The position numbers and the translations under genes were made by a program. From contig JAVHKY010000054.1 in the NCBI GenBank assembly GCA_035079385.1, positions 4,317,501-4,381,500 of the forward strand: a stretch of 64,000 bases of DNA, written 5' to 3'. Origin of the DNA: Aspidiotus rigidus (lineage: Eukaryota; Arthropoda; Insecta; Hemiptera; Diaspididae). Of this stretch, positions 45,895 through 57,577 are shown piece after piece. Each line of letters opens with the position of its first letter. Position 1 is the first letter of the stretch. The notes below the pieces were generated by a model, which did not search any database, was not told where the DNA came from, and saw nothing but the letters and a program-made list of their open reading frames with translations.

Positions 45895-46484
45895 TGGTAG
45901 GGAGTCGTTTGGGATGATGGTATCAGTGTGCGTTGGCTCTCTATAGATTTTTTATTCTATCTTGTTCTTCTCCGGTTTTAGGGTTAGGTTCACATACCTA
46001 ATGGCCTCATTGACTTTTCCATTGTGAATTGGATACTCTCTCATTCATCGCTTTCGTTTCCAGAAGGAATTGGTCCACTAGCCCATTAGAACCTGACGCC
46101 CAGTATTTGATCGAGTTTTGAAACTCGCTGCCTTACATCTTGTTCTCCATGTCATTCATGAATACCTCCGTTAGTATTGGCGACAGCGGTGATACCATCG
46201 CTAGCCTTCTTACTAGTTGCAGAACTTGTCATTGAATCAGTAGCAGTCCTGGTTTACGATCTCTCCCAGTATTTTGGCATCCTTCAGTCCGTCAGAGTTC
46301 CATGGTATCTGTTGTTGAGAAGTTACTTTTTTGGTATGGTACCAACCATGTTTGTCACGCCCGGGGATATCAATTTATTGTTGCTCTTGATTACCACCTC
46401 GTGCAATTTCTCTATCACCTTCTGATGCTTTGTTCATGTATAAAGTGGTCGAATCAATGCGTTCCTAAATTTTATGCTTGTACA

Positions 46485-46587
46485 TATTGAAACAAAGAAA
46501 TGAGTGGCAGATTACAGAAAAGTACAATAAACGTTCTGTGTTCATTGTGACTTTCTGTAATGTGCTACTCATTCATTTGTTTCAATA
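46485..46587. mobile_element. Foldback MITE inside the PLE
   Basis: Arms of about 45 bp, TATTGAAACAAAGAAATGAG and its inverse, meet around a short centre; the element is bounded by TA on both sides, as in Tc1/mariner-derived MITEs. The homologous site of the 35-kb PLE lacks it. Confidence 0.75.
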
Positions 46588-47450
46588 CAAACAGGTAGTT
46601 TTCTTTCAAAAACCTGGCGGCGATCTTCATTATCTTACAAGTGGTGACTGAATGCTACTAACCGAGCGACTCGCTTTGCGGGATTCTAGTAGCCCATTGA
46701 ATTTTGGTGCTACCGGGTTCACCTCAAGCGTCCTTTTACTTCCAAGGACATTTTTCTTTTTCAAAACGGTTTTCAGCCAGTTCTGGTATTTCTGACTCAG
46801 CTCCTTCTTCAGCTCTTGGTATCCATCCTCTGCAATGTACAATTTCACTTTTTATACGTAGTTGGTCTTCTTCATTGATAATATCGTGTTTCCTATATCC
46901 GCCTTTATCGTGATCAGGTTGTTCTGTTGGATCTTGTGATCTTCCTCTGCATTACTTGCGATCTGTATCTGTCTTTGGTTGGACCCATATTCTCTTTCTT
47001 CTTTAACAGTACTTCCCCAATTCTCGTTCGGGCTTCTAATCTCCCCTTATATTCCATGCTTTGGAAGCTAATGGTTATGTTTTCGAGCCTACAACTTTCC
47101 AATTCAAATGATTCCCACCATCCTGGGAGAAATCAAAACTATACTGTATCAGTTTCTCTGGCTGGTTGTGCTTGATGCTTTTTTCTAGTGCGTTTTCTTC
47201 TTCCGTGAAAGTGATACTTGATAGATTCTTGATTCTGGGAGCGAAGTTGTGTTTTGGTATCGCTGTCTGGTCTTTTCTTTCTCTTTTGTTTCGTGTCAGT
47301 TCGGCAAGTTTCTTTTCGTTTGGCCTTCCACTCAGGTTTATTTCACGTATTCCTCTCTTCTGTTTAAGAGCATTTCTCGGTGGTCTAGCAACTTTTTCAG
47401 ATGGAAATAATGGTCATGCAGTAAATCGTTCACCTCGGTGATCTTATCAA

Positions 47451-49716
47451 TTATATGAGCTTTCTTTTAAGAGTCAAGTTTTGGAATTTTTCTTCCATAA
47501 TAGGTACCTACTAATATTATATTTTGCATGTTCCTGCTAGAAATCAAGTACAAAATAATATTAATGCCAATTAAATCACTTTTCACCCCCTTCTAAGGGC
47601 CAGTTTTACCAAATCGATTAAAAACGACGGTTAACTTAAACGTCGATTCACAAATATCTATACGATAAATAATTGAACCTTTTTGGCTCAACTCAAAAAT
47701 CGGATTCCTTGGTTTAAGAACTACCAGAATACATTTTTTTTTACTGGTGGCGCTGCAAACCATTTTATTTGAGAAGTTTAAAGTGAATGCTATGCTTTTC
47801 CCGGCTTCTTGCCCAGCTTCGCCCTTTTTGCATATACCATGAACTCAATATTTCTTATGGGGTTTTTTCAAAAAAGGCGAGTTCGTTCCCGAAGAAGGGC
47901 GAGTTTATACAAAAAGGGCGAAGCATAGTCCTCTCGTCGGCAGTCATTTTGTCATATTGACCACCGTTCTTTCGACCAAAAGTGGGGGTGGGGGGAATCG
48001 CGAGTAGATAGACTGGGTAACCTTCTACAGCAAAAATTTGGTCGCGTTGTCTTTTCTCTACTCTCTTTGTCAGCTTCGCCCTTCTTGAAAAAAATATGGG
48101 TTCAATTGATCCTGTTTTACGAAAATCAGCGATCAAACTAAGTTTTACTGGTTTAAAACGGAGATACTTCGAAAATCGACGATTTAATTTACTGATCGAT
48201 TTTTGGTTGATAGGGGTTTCAAGCTATATGTATGAGGGGGGACTTGGAAGAAGTTCGACCTCGGAGGTATAGGTGGTAGGAGGGGGCCTTGGCTGATAGG
48301 CGAGAGACTTGGAAAATAGGGACTTCTGAGCTTGAACTCTCAAGGTGATGAAGAACAAAGTCTAATCTTCATTTGAAAAAAGTATCAACAAAGAAACCCC
48401 CACGAAACAGGTTCCCTGTTTGCCTTGATTAACACTCCCGAGCAGGCTACGAGTTTCTTTCCTTTCTTCGATAAATTTTTCATCCACTGATGACCAAACG
48501 CGTCCTGAAGGCGATCAATTTTCCGACACTTTATCTTAATTCTTGCCCTTGTAATTTTATCTTTCCATACCACATTGAAATGTGTGACTTTAACATGACT
48601 CCAAATCTGTTTGAATAATTGTATGGTGACAGATAATATATATGCGCAATATTTGTTTGTTTTATTAATATGTACGGAGTACTACGAGTGATACAACAGC
48701 TCTCTAAGGATCTTCTGATAGAATTTGTGGAATTGTTCTATTGGTGATGTGTATTTAAAATTTGATATTTGCATCCTCCGATCATTTATATTCATGAGTG
48801 AAAGACACACCAAATTACTTATACTATACATCCGAAAAAACGACAAAAAATCATCTACCGACTGATTCGATCAATTATCACTCGAAATTGATATTTTAAT
48901 GGTTCGCGCATGGCATTTCGTCGTCTAATTCAATGAATGAGTGAAATATGTAATGACTTGTGATGCGCATATTTGATGCATATTTTGTACCATCTATAAT
49001 TCACTCGTCCTTTCGTATGCGCATTCTCCGATCAAATTATTACAAAACGCGAATTGCGGTGCGGGGTCAATTTTAGCATCTAGCGATGCACGTGTTCATC
49101 ATTTTCCCTACTTCCCATCTAGTGTCCCTCTAATAATTTACTCGTATAGACTTTAACTACAATTGAGAAATTATTGACTAATCGTCGGTGTCTGAAAGTG
49201 TTTTCTTGCGCATTCATATTCCTAACGTGCGCTAAAAACTTTTTCAGGAAAGGGGATTAAAGTTGAGGAAAAACTTAGTCGCAAAATATAAAAATATCAA
49301 TGTGTACGGCCTGTTCGTAACCGGGTTAAATTAATCTTAAACGTGGTATATAAGCTATGATACTCGACAATCGATAAATTTTTAAGTCGAATAACTTTTT
49401 TCCCATCATTATTGTATCATTTTCTACGCGAAAAGAGGGGGAGAAAAAAATCAAAATTCGCTGCGTAAATCTTCGACATTCGAAAAACAGATAATTTCCG
49501 AGCTATTTTTTACTCGCCCGAAGAATGAAAATCGATACATTCTCATTCATATACATGTGCTTCATTTGTGTATGTGCGAAGGTTCACCATTTTCTACTCA
49601 CTGTTCGTAATTGTGCTTGTATACGGTACTGATTTGATCGGTGATATCCCATCGGTGCCTCCCTAAACTGATTGAATGTCGTTCTAATAGCTTGATTATT
49701 TATCTTTCTGATTGCA
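47451..49716. other. Unassigned region upstream of the SLC19 gene
   Basis: AT-rich. The stretch 47590-48230 has repeated GAAGGGCGA/TCGCCCTT words and weak inverted ends (CCAAATCGATT and GATCGATTTTTGG), suggesting an old element. 48240-48310 holds copies of the GGGGACTTGG motif. A promoter and non-coding first exon of the transporter gene may lie here. Confidence 0.35.
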
Positions 49717-49729
49717 GTACTTATGAAAC

Positions 49730-50095
49730 ATGGAATGGTTAAGATTATCGATATGGATCGGGACTTACGGATTCTTGAAAGAATTTCGGCCGGAAGATCC
49801 CTACATCAGCCAATATTTGACGCAGGCTCCGATGAATTTTACGTCCGAAGAGGTCAAATTTTACGTAAATTCTGCTTTAGTTCATGATGAACATTCTCAC
49901 TTATCAATTCGAATAACTTTTTAGGTTTATCAAGATATTTTTCCAACCGCTACGTACGTTTCCCTTACGCAATTGATAGTCGTATTTCTGCTCACCGATT
50001 GGCTGCGTTATAAACCAGTGATCATCGTTCACGCTCTGAGTGCGGTCTTCATGCAAATAATTCTGATCTTCTGCAGATCGAAGACCTGGATGTAT
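49730..50095 (+). CDS. SLC19-family transporter, first two coding exons
   Basis: Coding exon 1 (49730-49852) and exon 2 (49925-50095) join in phase 0 into 98 residues that match the N-terminus of SLC19 carriers (reduced-folate and thiamine transporters). The protein opens MEWLRLSIWIGTYGFLKEFRP with the family's FLKEFRP block after the first membrane segment, then FTSEEVYQDIFPTATY, and LLTDWLRYKPVIIVHALS between segments 2 and 3. The exon 2 donor is a good GTAAGT. The exon 1 donor is weak (GTCAAA), but alignment to the family needs it; a GTAAAT donor 12 bases later would add VKFY. TTTCTGATTGCAG just before 49717 suggests an upstream non-coding exon. Later exons, encoding the remaining membrane segments, were not found in the window. 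Substrate cannot be told from this part. Confidence 0.8.
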
Positions 50096-50895
50096 GTAAG
50101 TACAACGCGAAGTAACTTCTTGTAAATTCGAATATACGTGCACGACAATCCGCTCCTAGATTTCCTGTCCATAAATTATGATTCGAAGGTACAGATGACA
50201 AAAATTAATGATCATTGACATTGTTGTCGGTCAGAACGTGAATTAGGCTATAAATCTGATGAATGAACATTCTGCAAGGCGGCTTTATTTTTCATCTGAA
50301 AAGGGACGAACTAGAATTGGAATAATAAACAGAAATTTATACGTGAAAATGAAAATATTATATTAGAATTTATTTGGCGCTGCCTTTCACAACAATAAAA
50401 TACAATTTTGACCAACGTTTCAAATATTTTGCATTCACCCTCAGGTCGAAAAAGTAAAGTCCAACATAGAATTGAAATCAATAATCGTAACTTGTAATTA
50501 CGAAAGAGGCGTAGGGGCTTGGTAAAATACTCCTGATCATTCGGCTATATACATTTTTATGGGGAGAAGGGACTAGGAAAAATTCCGATCAACGAGCCAC
50601 ATGAGTCAGAAGGGGGGTCGAGATGGTAGATGCAGCCTCAAGAAACAGCCTTCGTTCCGCATATCCTATCTACGGGCCACTCCTTCTCAAAAAAGAAGGC
50701 ATTTCTTCTGAGCTCTCGGAAAATTAGAGCAAATGGAAATTATTAAACATAAAAACGGCTTCATTAATTGCGAATTACTCAACATTCTGAGTCTTTGGCA
50801 GTTACTTGAGGTATGCTTTCGAGTTGATGCCCAAATGTTGAAGGTGTCTTTTCAGTTTTTCTTTCTCCTCTTCGTCCGATATTTTTTCAGTTGCG
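50096..50895. other. Putative intron sequence
   Basis: No gene. G-rich words near 50570-50620 resemble the dispersed GGGACTAGGAAAAATTCCGAT motif. Confidence 0.4.
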
Positions 50896-50897
50896 AT

Positions 50898-50935
50898 TAC
50901 CTGATGATGGAACGTTGACCGTTCCAAAACCGGTC
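50898..50935 (+). ncRNA. Hammerhead-like string
   Basis: CTGATGATGGAACGTTGACC followed by GTTCCAAAAC has the CTGATGA core and a GGAACG/CGTTCC stem, but AAAA stands where GAAA is required. A related string (inverse) is at 53535-53570. Best read as a decayed ribozyme-like terminus of a retroelement. Confidence 0.25.
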
Positions 50936-50999
50936 TTAGCTTTTCTTGAAACCTTTTACGTATCCTTAATTTATTTTCATCGTTGAGTTTCCCTTTCAC

Positions 51000-51659
51000 G
51001 ACAAGAGATGTTGAACAAGTGTATTATTATGATAGCAGTATTGGCACGAAGTGGGAGAGAAAGGATCTACAAAAAGATGTGGATGGGTATCACGTATGTG
51101 ACTGATTTTGAGGCGAGTGAGATTCGATTAGAGGAAGTCCGCGGGACCGAGTTTCTTCGAATGTTCTTTGAATGCTGAGTTTTCCAGAAACGTTGCCGGA
51201 CCGGTGATAGGTTTTGAGGTCGTAGGCAGGAGTTAGTACTGAGTCAGGAATTTTATGGGGCAAGTCAACCGCGTCACGTTCCGGGAAGTTGATGTGGCCC
51301 GGAATCCAGAAGAAGTAGACTTCGTATTGAGGCGGATGATGGTGTTTGCAGGAGTAAATGAAAACGCTGACCTAAGGGACTCGTTGAGAGGAGGTCCTCC
51401 ATAGCTAGGAAAGATGAAAATGAAACAGTTGATGAACGGAGTTTGAGCTGCGGGGTGCAGAAGGTGAGATGAGAAAGACAAGAGTATACAACGTTCACTT
51501 TGGCGGTGAAAATGGAGGCAGAATTTCTCAATCGGTGTCTGGTTATGACGCCTCAGATTCGAACTGGTGGGTTGAAAATTCGGTAGAGATAATAATATTT
51601 GAAGGGTACAACGGAAGGTCGGGGAATGTCCAAAAAGAAAAACAAGTTGAAAATTGGGA
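51000..51659 (-). pseudogene. LINE fragment with RNase H domain
   Basis: Minus-strand pieces in shifting frames give RNase H-like blocks: SASIFTAKVNVVYSCLSHL (helix after the second strand), then FWIPGHINFPERDAVDL, which fits the family's 'WIPGH.GI.GNE.AD' motif. Further on comes LTRLKISHIRDTHPHL with CQYC and HLL, as in the C-terminal zinc region of I/Jockey-type LINEs. It is broken by frameshifts and cut at 51660 by the two-hairpin element. Confidence 0.65.
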
Positions 51660-52124
51660 TGCCGTTGCAAGTTTTGCAACGGCGAGCGGGGAACCCGCAA
51701 GACCCGTATTCCACTGCGGAAGGTCTTTTAAAAAGTATAACATAAAGAAAATTCTATCATGTATCGCTCGAGGGTCGAAATTATTCCAAGTCCCTCTCCT
51801 ATTGTCGCGTATGATGTCGATACCGAACCGAACTTTATTAATGAAAACGTACAGTAATACAAATTAATTACATTTCTATGGTATGCATTAATAATGAAAA
51901 TATATACGATTATCTCGTGTATTGAAGTGAATCCAGAATTTGTTGAAAGAGAAGAATATCGAAAAGATGTCGAGATTCGACACCTATCATAAATAGGTCA
52001 AGAGTCAATATTTTATGTCCCGCCCCCCCTCTCCGTGACGTCATCAACATCGGACCGCTCGCTGACGAAAATTTCCTGAAAGTACTCCCAACAAAAGGGA
52101 TAGCGGGTTCCCCGCTAAAAACGA
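51660..52124. mobile_element. Two-hairpin repeat element, copy B
   Basis: Starts GCCGTTGCAAGTTTTGCAAC (hairpin), then GAGCGGGGAACCCGC, and ends AGCGGGTTCCCCGCTAAAAA. The two GC-rich ends are exact inverses. The interior shares CCAAGTCCCTCTCCTATTG and the GACGTCATCAACATCGG to CCAACAAAAGGGATAGCGGG part with copy A at 13396-13706. Inserted beside LINE sequence. No ORF. Confidence 0.7.
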
Positions 52125-52519
52125 TTCCTTTTTGAGGGGTGCCAAAGATCCAAATGTCCAAGTCATTTCATTGAGACAATCTCTCCTTTTCCCTTGTACC
52201 CTTCATTTGTGATGAGCTTTCGATTTATAGCCCAGTGAATTGAAGAATACTAGCTAGATCGAGTCGGATATCTAGGGGAGAGATTGGCTGTGGAGGGTGA
52301 ATGCAAGAAATAGGGGTCAAAAGGTGTTGAGATTCGAGAGAGAGAAGAGAGAATCGTGTCAGCAAAGTGCGAGTTCGAGTGCACAGATTGGAAGCTGAGT
52401 CAATTAGGCTGTGGACGTAAGAAAATTACCAGTGAGAGTAAGGAAGCGATATTTGGGAAGGAATATTTTATAAGTTAGCCTTTGATATACTGAGCTGAAC
52501 TAAGCTCTGCTACTTTTCC
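52125..52519. other. Unassigned spacer
   Basis: No gene or repeat recognised. Confidence 0.4.
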
Positions 52520-53365
52520 TAACGTACTCCTATCTAGTAAACTAGGGCCTGAGAGAGTTAGCGGGTATATAGTATGAGGTCATAGGCCTACGCTAGGCTT
52601 TCCAGGCTAATGAGTGGAGTTAGTAAGCTACTCAGCCTAACTTACAAAACTAAGCCAAAAAATACTGGTGGAGGGGGCGTTACTATGCCGTCATCTTGCC
52701 AATGTATCAAAAGTCGATATAGTAGATCGATTCAATATCATCGATATCTCCAATATTGATTAGTCACTTGCACATAAAATGCTGCACTATGTGTTTCGAT
52801 CTTCACCTGTCTTTCCAGAGGTCGATATTTTTCCAGAACCCGAGAGTGAAGCCTTGCATACTGAATGTTTACTAGAGAAAACCTAGTGTATTGTGTTAGA
52901 CCTAGTATGGTGAAATCCTAGCATGGGCTAGGTTGAGCTGGTTTAGCCTAATATAGAAAATATGCATGTTAGGGCTAGTATAGTCTACTATACTGTATGT
53001 TAGCCCTAATTTAGTGGAGATGGCGAAGTTCTCATGTCCCTAATGTGGGTCGAGGTCACTGATGACGTCATCAAGCGTGCCAAAACACGTCGGTTTTTCC
53101 TGTAATCCCAGTTAAAACCTAGTATACTATATATGTTTGGGGATCATAGTACAGAGAAAGCCTAGTATGGGGGTAGGGGGAGCTAATTAGTGTAACGTGT
53201 AGTATATGAAGCCCCCAATATATTGTATGTCAGCCCTAGTATAGCCAATTGTACTTGAAGTATCCACGGTTTTTTGTGACCATTTTTGTGACAATTTCCA
53301 AGGGCATTCCTATAATCATTGAGGAGCCCTAGTATGATGAAGGCTCTAATACTAGGCTAGTAAAG
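52520..53365. repeat. CTAGTATA-rich tract
   Basis: Words such as CCTAGTATA, TTAGCCCTAGTATAG and CTATACTGTATGTTAG recur at irregular spacing, as at 5240-5430 and 21760-21850. Confidence 0.65.
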
Positions 53366-55267
53366 TGAATCCAGTCACAGAGGAGGTTTCGTTACAGTTT
53401 GTCGAGAAAATCTTCCAAGAGTCACCCCAATCTTTCCCAATCTTAGAAGCACACAAAATTCTAAGAAAAATTTCTCATTTCATCCAAGGGAAAAAAATAT
53501 ACAAAATAAACTACGAGCCTAAACTGATGGAGCACGGTCAACGTTCCATCACCTGGTAATCGCAACTGGAGAAATATCGACCGAAAAACACACCGTCATC
53601 CAAGTACCAACTCGAGAGCATACGTCACGAAACTCATTGAGTCATTCGTAATTAGTAAAGCCGTTTTAATGTTTAATAATTTCTATTTCGACCAATTTGT
53701 TGAGAACGTAATGTGAATACAGAGCCTTCCGGCGAGCTATGAAGAAATATTTTCTTTTTGGAGGAAAAGTGGCCCAGAGATAGGATGTGCTGAACGAAGT
53801 CAGATTTTTGAGGCTGTGCATTGCGAACAGCTGATTCATACTCATTTATGTCGCCTGACCTATCCATACATACTGCTGATTTTGTAGATCCCTGTTGTGT
53901 GGAGAAGGGAGCTATAGGATTGACGAGGTTCCAGAGGGCGTAAGGGTTGTAAAAGGCTGTACAACGATTTCTAAGTGGTGTGAGAAATAAGGCCCAGATA
54001 GAGCACACGAACACAAGGCCTCTATCTCGTTAAGGTCGAAGGGAGTCATCATTACCCATCCAGAATAAGATATCGTTCACATTATTTGAACCACCGATGG
54101 GTGTCCTCGGCAATTCGATCGTCCTATCATAATCTGTTGGGAAAATGAAGACGAATAAATTGTCCCGATTAAGTGCAGAGGCTAAGAATAGGACTAGAAC
54201 GTAGTGCACCAAAGATCAATCTAAGAGCTGATGATTGAATTTTGTTTAATAATTTTGGGCAAGATTTACTAGGTTGACTGTACGTTGGGGCATCGTAATG
54301 TAGTTGAGAACGATTTAAGCTTTAATTAAGAAATGATTTCGCCGAGTAAATATACGTGCTGGGAGCTTTTCCAAACTCTTGAAAAAGTTTTTACCATTCA
54401 TTCCACGTGCCAGAAACTCCTTTTCATGCTAATCTGCCTTTGTATATGCATGAAATTATTGATTGATGATGTGCTTTAGTTAGTGTTATGCTAGAAAGTA
54501 CTTATTTCAACTAGGAAAAAATTGACGCACATTTACGAGAAATTGTTACAAACGTTTAATTGTACTCAGAATGTCTCATTTCCGAGTATTCAACTTGTGT
54601 CATCCATAGGTAACTTGCACCGTCTTATGTATGCTACAGTACTGACGATTTTTTTCCCGCTATATAACCTTATCTTTACATACTCCTCCCTCAAGCTTCT
54701 GTACAATACGTATGCTTGCGGTGTTTCTTCAACATCCTTGCCGATTTTTCAGCTGCAAGCTCGCGTTTGAATTACAAAACTCCATCCAAGCGTAGCCTTC
54801 TATGTTATTTCGTGATTTTTGAAAGCGAATAAAAGAATTATTTGTGATTAACATTTTTGTGATGTTATTATCAATCTATTTATTCGACTTTAACCTGAAT
54901 TACGATTGAATGGCAGGGGAAAGAGATTTAATTAGTTTGAAGCACTTCATTCCCGATTTTTTCCGTCATTTTTCAACACGCTTCTCGAATGATGATTATT
55001 CACCTGAAAAGACTTTTCATCTTTGTCTTCTAAATTTAGATTATGATCATGCATGTACCGACCTTCTACTTAGATTATGTTGCTTAAATAATAAAATCAT
55101 AAAACAAACAGTGGCTCGATGACGAATAGATTTAAAAAAAATAAAGGAAGCGTTTTTTGGTGCCTAAATGCAAATAATTTAGTCTTCTATACGTCTCGTA
55201 CCAGTATCATTTACTTATAATATTATGTTGCAACTATGATCACATTTTTGGGAATATGTAAGTAGAT
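53366..55267. other. Unassigned region
   Basis: At 53535-53570 is a copy of the GGTCAACGTTCCATCA string seen near 50.9 kb. ORFs at 53365-53559 (+) and 53673-54014 (-) look like coding remnants but I cannot place them. The rest is AT-rich. Confidence 0.3.
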
Positions 55268-55388
55268 ATAAGATATTCATCCTGGCACAGTTTGGCACAA
55301 TCATGGATTTCTTCATTTTTAACCCAGTATTTGAGGAAATTTAACACATTCAAAAATTCATCATTTTCCAAACCAATATTTTCAATGT
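55268..55388. repeat. Left terminal inverted repeat
   Basis: Pairs with 57578-57698 with one mismatch. Two decayed direct copies of its sequence follow at about 55400-55510 and 55570-55660. Confidence 0.85.
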
Positions 55389-55755
55389 ATTAAAGAAATC
55401 ACTAATTTCATCATTTTTAACCTAATATTTGAGGAAATTTAACACGTTTAAAAAATTATCAATTTCTTCATTTTTGAGTCAATATTCAAGAGAATTTAAT
55501 AATTTCAATTCTATAAAAAATTCAGGTGAGATTTTCTTGTTCTCTATAAGATTTTTAACTATATATCATATTCATCCCAACGCAGTCTAGCACAGTCACT
55601 GCTTTCTTCATTTTTAAGCTTATATTTGAGAGAATTGAGTAGTTTCAATTTTTCACCATCTTCTAAGAGGTACTATCTTATTCTTGTTAAATTACTTCAT
55701 TTTTAACCGATCTTTTCAACATATTTGATGAAAGGGTCTAACACAATTATATTTA

Positions 55756-56661
55756 TTTTTCAATAACTCCCTTTTTATTAAGATTTTTTAAATGTTGAAT
55801 AAAATTATTACTTTCTACATTAACATTATAATGACCCCAAGGTAATGTATCAGTTTGTCCATCAACTAAACATCTTTTATCATCAAATGAATTTAATCCT
55901 CTTTTATTCTGTTCAATGGTATTTTCATGTTTTGTACTCCTTATCATCTTCTGTTTAATAGTCTTAGTTATTTTATTTTCTAAGCATATCTTATAATCAT
56001 TATGAGTTATCTGAAATATTTTTCTTTACTCCCTTAGCTTTCTTCATTTCATCATCATTTGATTCAAAAACTTTATTAGAGTATAACTTTGAAGCTAGTC
56101 CAATAAATTCTTCCAAGATTTCACCATTCATTTCATCTTTGAATTTACCCAGTACCTTTTTATTAATTTGAGGTACCTCATAAACATTATCTTCCTTATA
56201 ATCTGATGTATCAAATTCAGCAATCATTCTTTTCATGTGTTCATAGAAGTCTTTTGTCTATACAGCTATAATTAATAAATCAGTATCAGTATATAATAAT
56301 TTTATTCTATCTCCATACCTTTCCTTCAATCTATAATAGAAATCATACATTAAATATCTAAAATTGCTACTCCCACATAAGTTGGTTGATTGAATCTGAT
56401 TACAGTCCTTCTCATCTGTACAGCAGCAAGGTTTTTACCAAAGAATATTGATTTTTCAAAATTTGGTTTCAAAACATTCTTAGTATATTTATTACCTTTA
56501 GAAATCAATTTTATATCTACATGCTTCCTAACATTCATCATTGTTCTTCCAAAACCAGAATTATTCATCAATTTAAAGAAATCTTTTTCAAAGTCATTCT
56601 TAGCTTCTTGTCTTAATTTTGTATTTTTTTCAATGTATGCCTTAGCAGTACGTAACCCCAT
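55756..56661 (-). pseudogene. Family B DNA polymerase fragment (Polinton type)
   Basis: The C-terminal part of a protein-primed-type DNA polymerase B, as found in Polintons, adenoviruses and linear plasmids. The longest piece (56661-56350) carries the family's FEKDFFKLMNNSGFGRTM block. After a frameshift near 56350 comes the palm motif YTDTD (about 56303-56317) with the catalytic acids. A stop near 56262 and another frame break near 56010 follow, and the tail ends at 55753-55755 with FDDKRCLVDG and LPWGHYNV, typical of the family's C-terminus. The exonuclease domain and N-terminal half are absent. It is very AT-rich compared with the neighbouring block. Inactive. Confidence 0.8.
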
Positions 56662-57577
56662 TCATACAGGACGTAAGGGCCACCAGACAGTACGTAACCC
56701 CATATATGAAGATGATCCTGATGCAGGTGTTGACTGCCTACACCAGTTGACGGTTTTCTGTTGGGGTTGTCCTCCCCTTATCCTATGAGCCCGTGCCCTA
56801 GCCTGCAAGGAGACAGGTGGTTTTTTAAAAAAGTATAGGATTTCCTTCCCTACGGTTTAATTAGCCTCGGAGTATCCTTCTCCTAGTACTCTTAGTTGCA
56901 GCGCCCCACCCACACCCCAACACCAACCCACCACCAAACTATAACGCCACCAAACGCCGACCAGAAGCAGACAAAAAGTGAGATAGTCGCAGCCAACACC
57001 TCACTATCCTCACATTCGACACTCAAGTCCAGTACCCCAGCATTTACAAGGGTACCAGACAACTGAGCTCAGTCAAGCACTACAGAAGGCACCCACCAGA
57101 GCAGACCCAATATGCACCCACACGGCACAACGTAGCACCATAGAGGCACAAGACGCCGCACCATGGAGGCAACCCACCAGAGCCACCCCAATGTGCACCC
57201 TCTCGGCACAAGACGCCATCCTAGTTTATAGGCCCAGCAGGGCATCCCAGGTGGTCAGCCCAGTCAGCACACCCAGACCGCAACTACTCGCGCAAGACAG
57301 AGTTCATGTAGCAGCCTATGCAATCAGCCTGTTCTGCCAATGAATCCCTCAATTCCAAGTGACGCACAGGCCGCGGGGTCAGCCCAGTCAGTGGCACCGG
57401 AACCGGACCTCTTCATTCATTCATCATCCCACGCATTCAAATCTGTGCCGCACACTCGCCTGTCACCCCATCCACAAACCCGCCAACGCCCAGCAAAGCC
57501 ACAGCCCAGAGCACGCCACCATCAGAGAACAGACATTACACCACGTAGGCCCCCCCACCGCGTCAAGGTGGTACCTT
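56662..57577. other. GC-rich block inside the Polinton-like unit
   Basis: Composition jumps to clearly GC- and C-rich between about 56880 and 57575. A ~75-bp phrase with CACCCACCAGAGCAGACCC, GTGCACCC and GGCACAAGACGCC is imperfectly tandem at 57090-57210. ATGGGGTTACGTACTG (minus) occurs at the junction 56646-56661 and again 41 bp away. Origin unknown. Confidence 0.5.

Larger units (their letters stand above)
45470..47340 (-). pseudogene. PLE RT / GIY-YIG remnants
   Basis: Pieces line up with the 35-kb PLE: GYQELKKELSQKYQNWLK (46780-46830) corresponds to GYQEVTKDPTQKYQDDLK there. GTIP, YRKPTH and GIY-YIG blocks follow at lower coordinates. Several frame breaks, small deletions and the foldback insertion separate them. 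No intact domain remains. Confidence 0.7.
44885..47450 (-). mobile_element. Penelope-like element, heavily decayed
   Basis: A minus-strand relative of the PLE at 35140-37352. The N-terminal part is readable at 47170-47340 (PKHNFAPRIKNLSSITF) and further at 46914-47102. RT pieces follow at 46848 down to 46100, and the GIY-YIG start GVFKLSCEQFEGIYGKK lies near 45480-45540. The non-coding 3' part is a tandem duplication: 44975-45209 is repeated from 45210, an offset of 235 bp. Confidence 0.75.
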
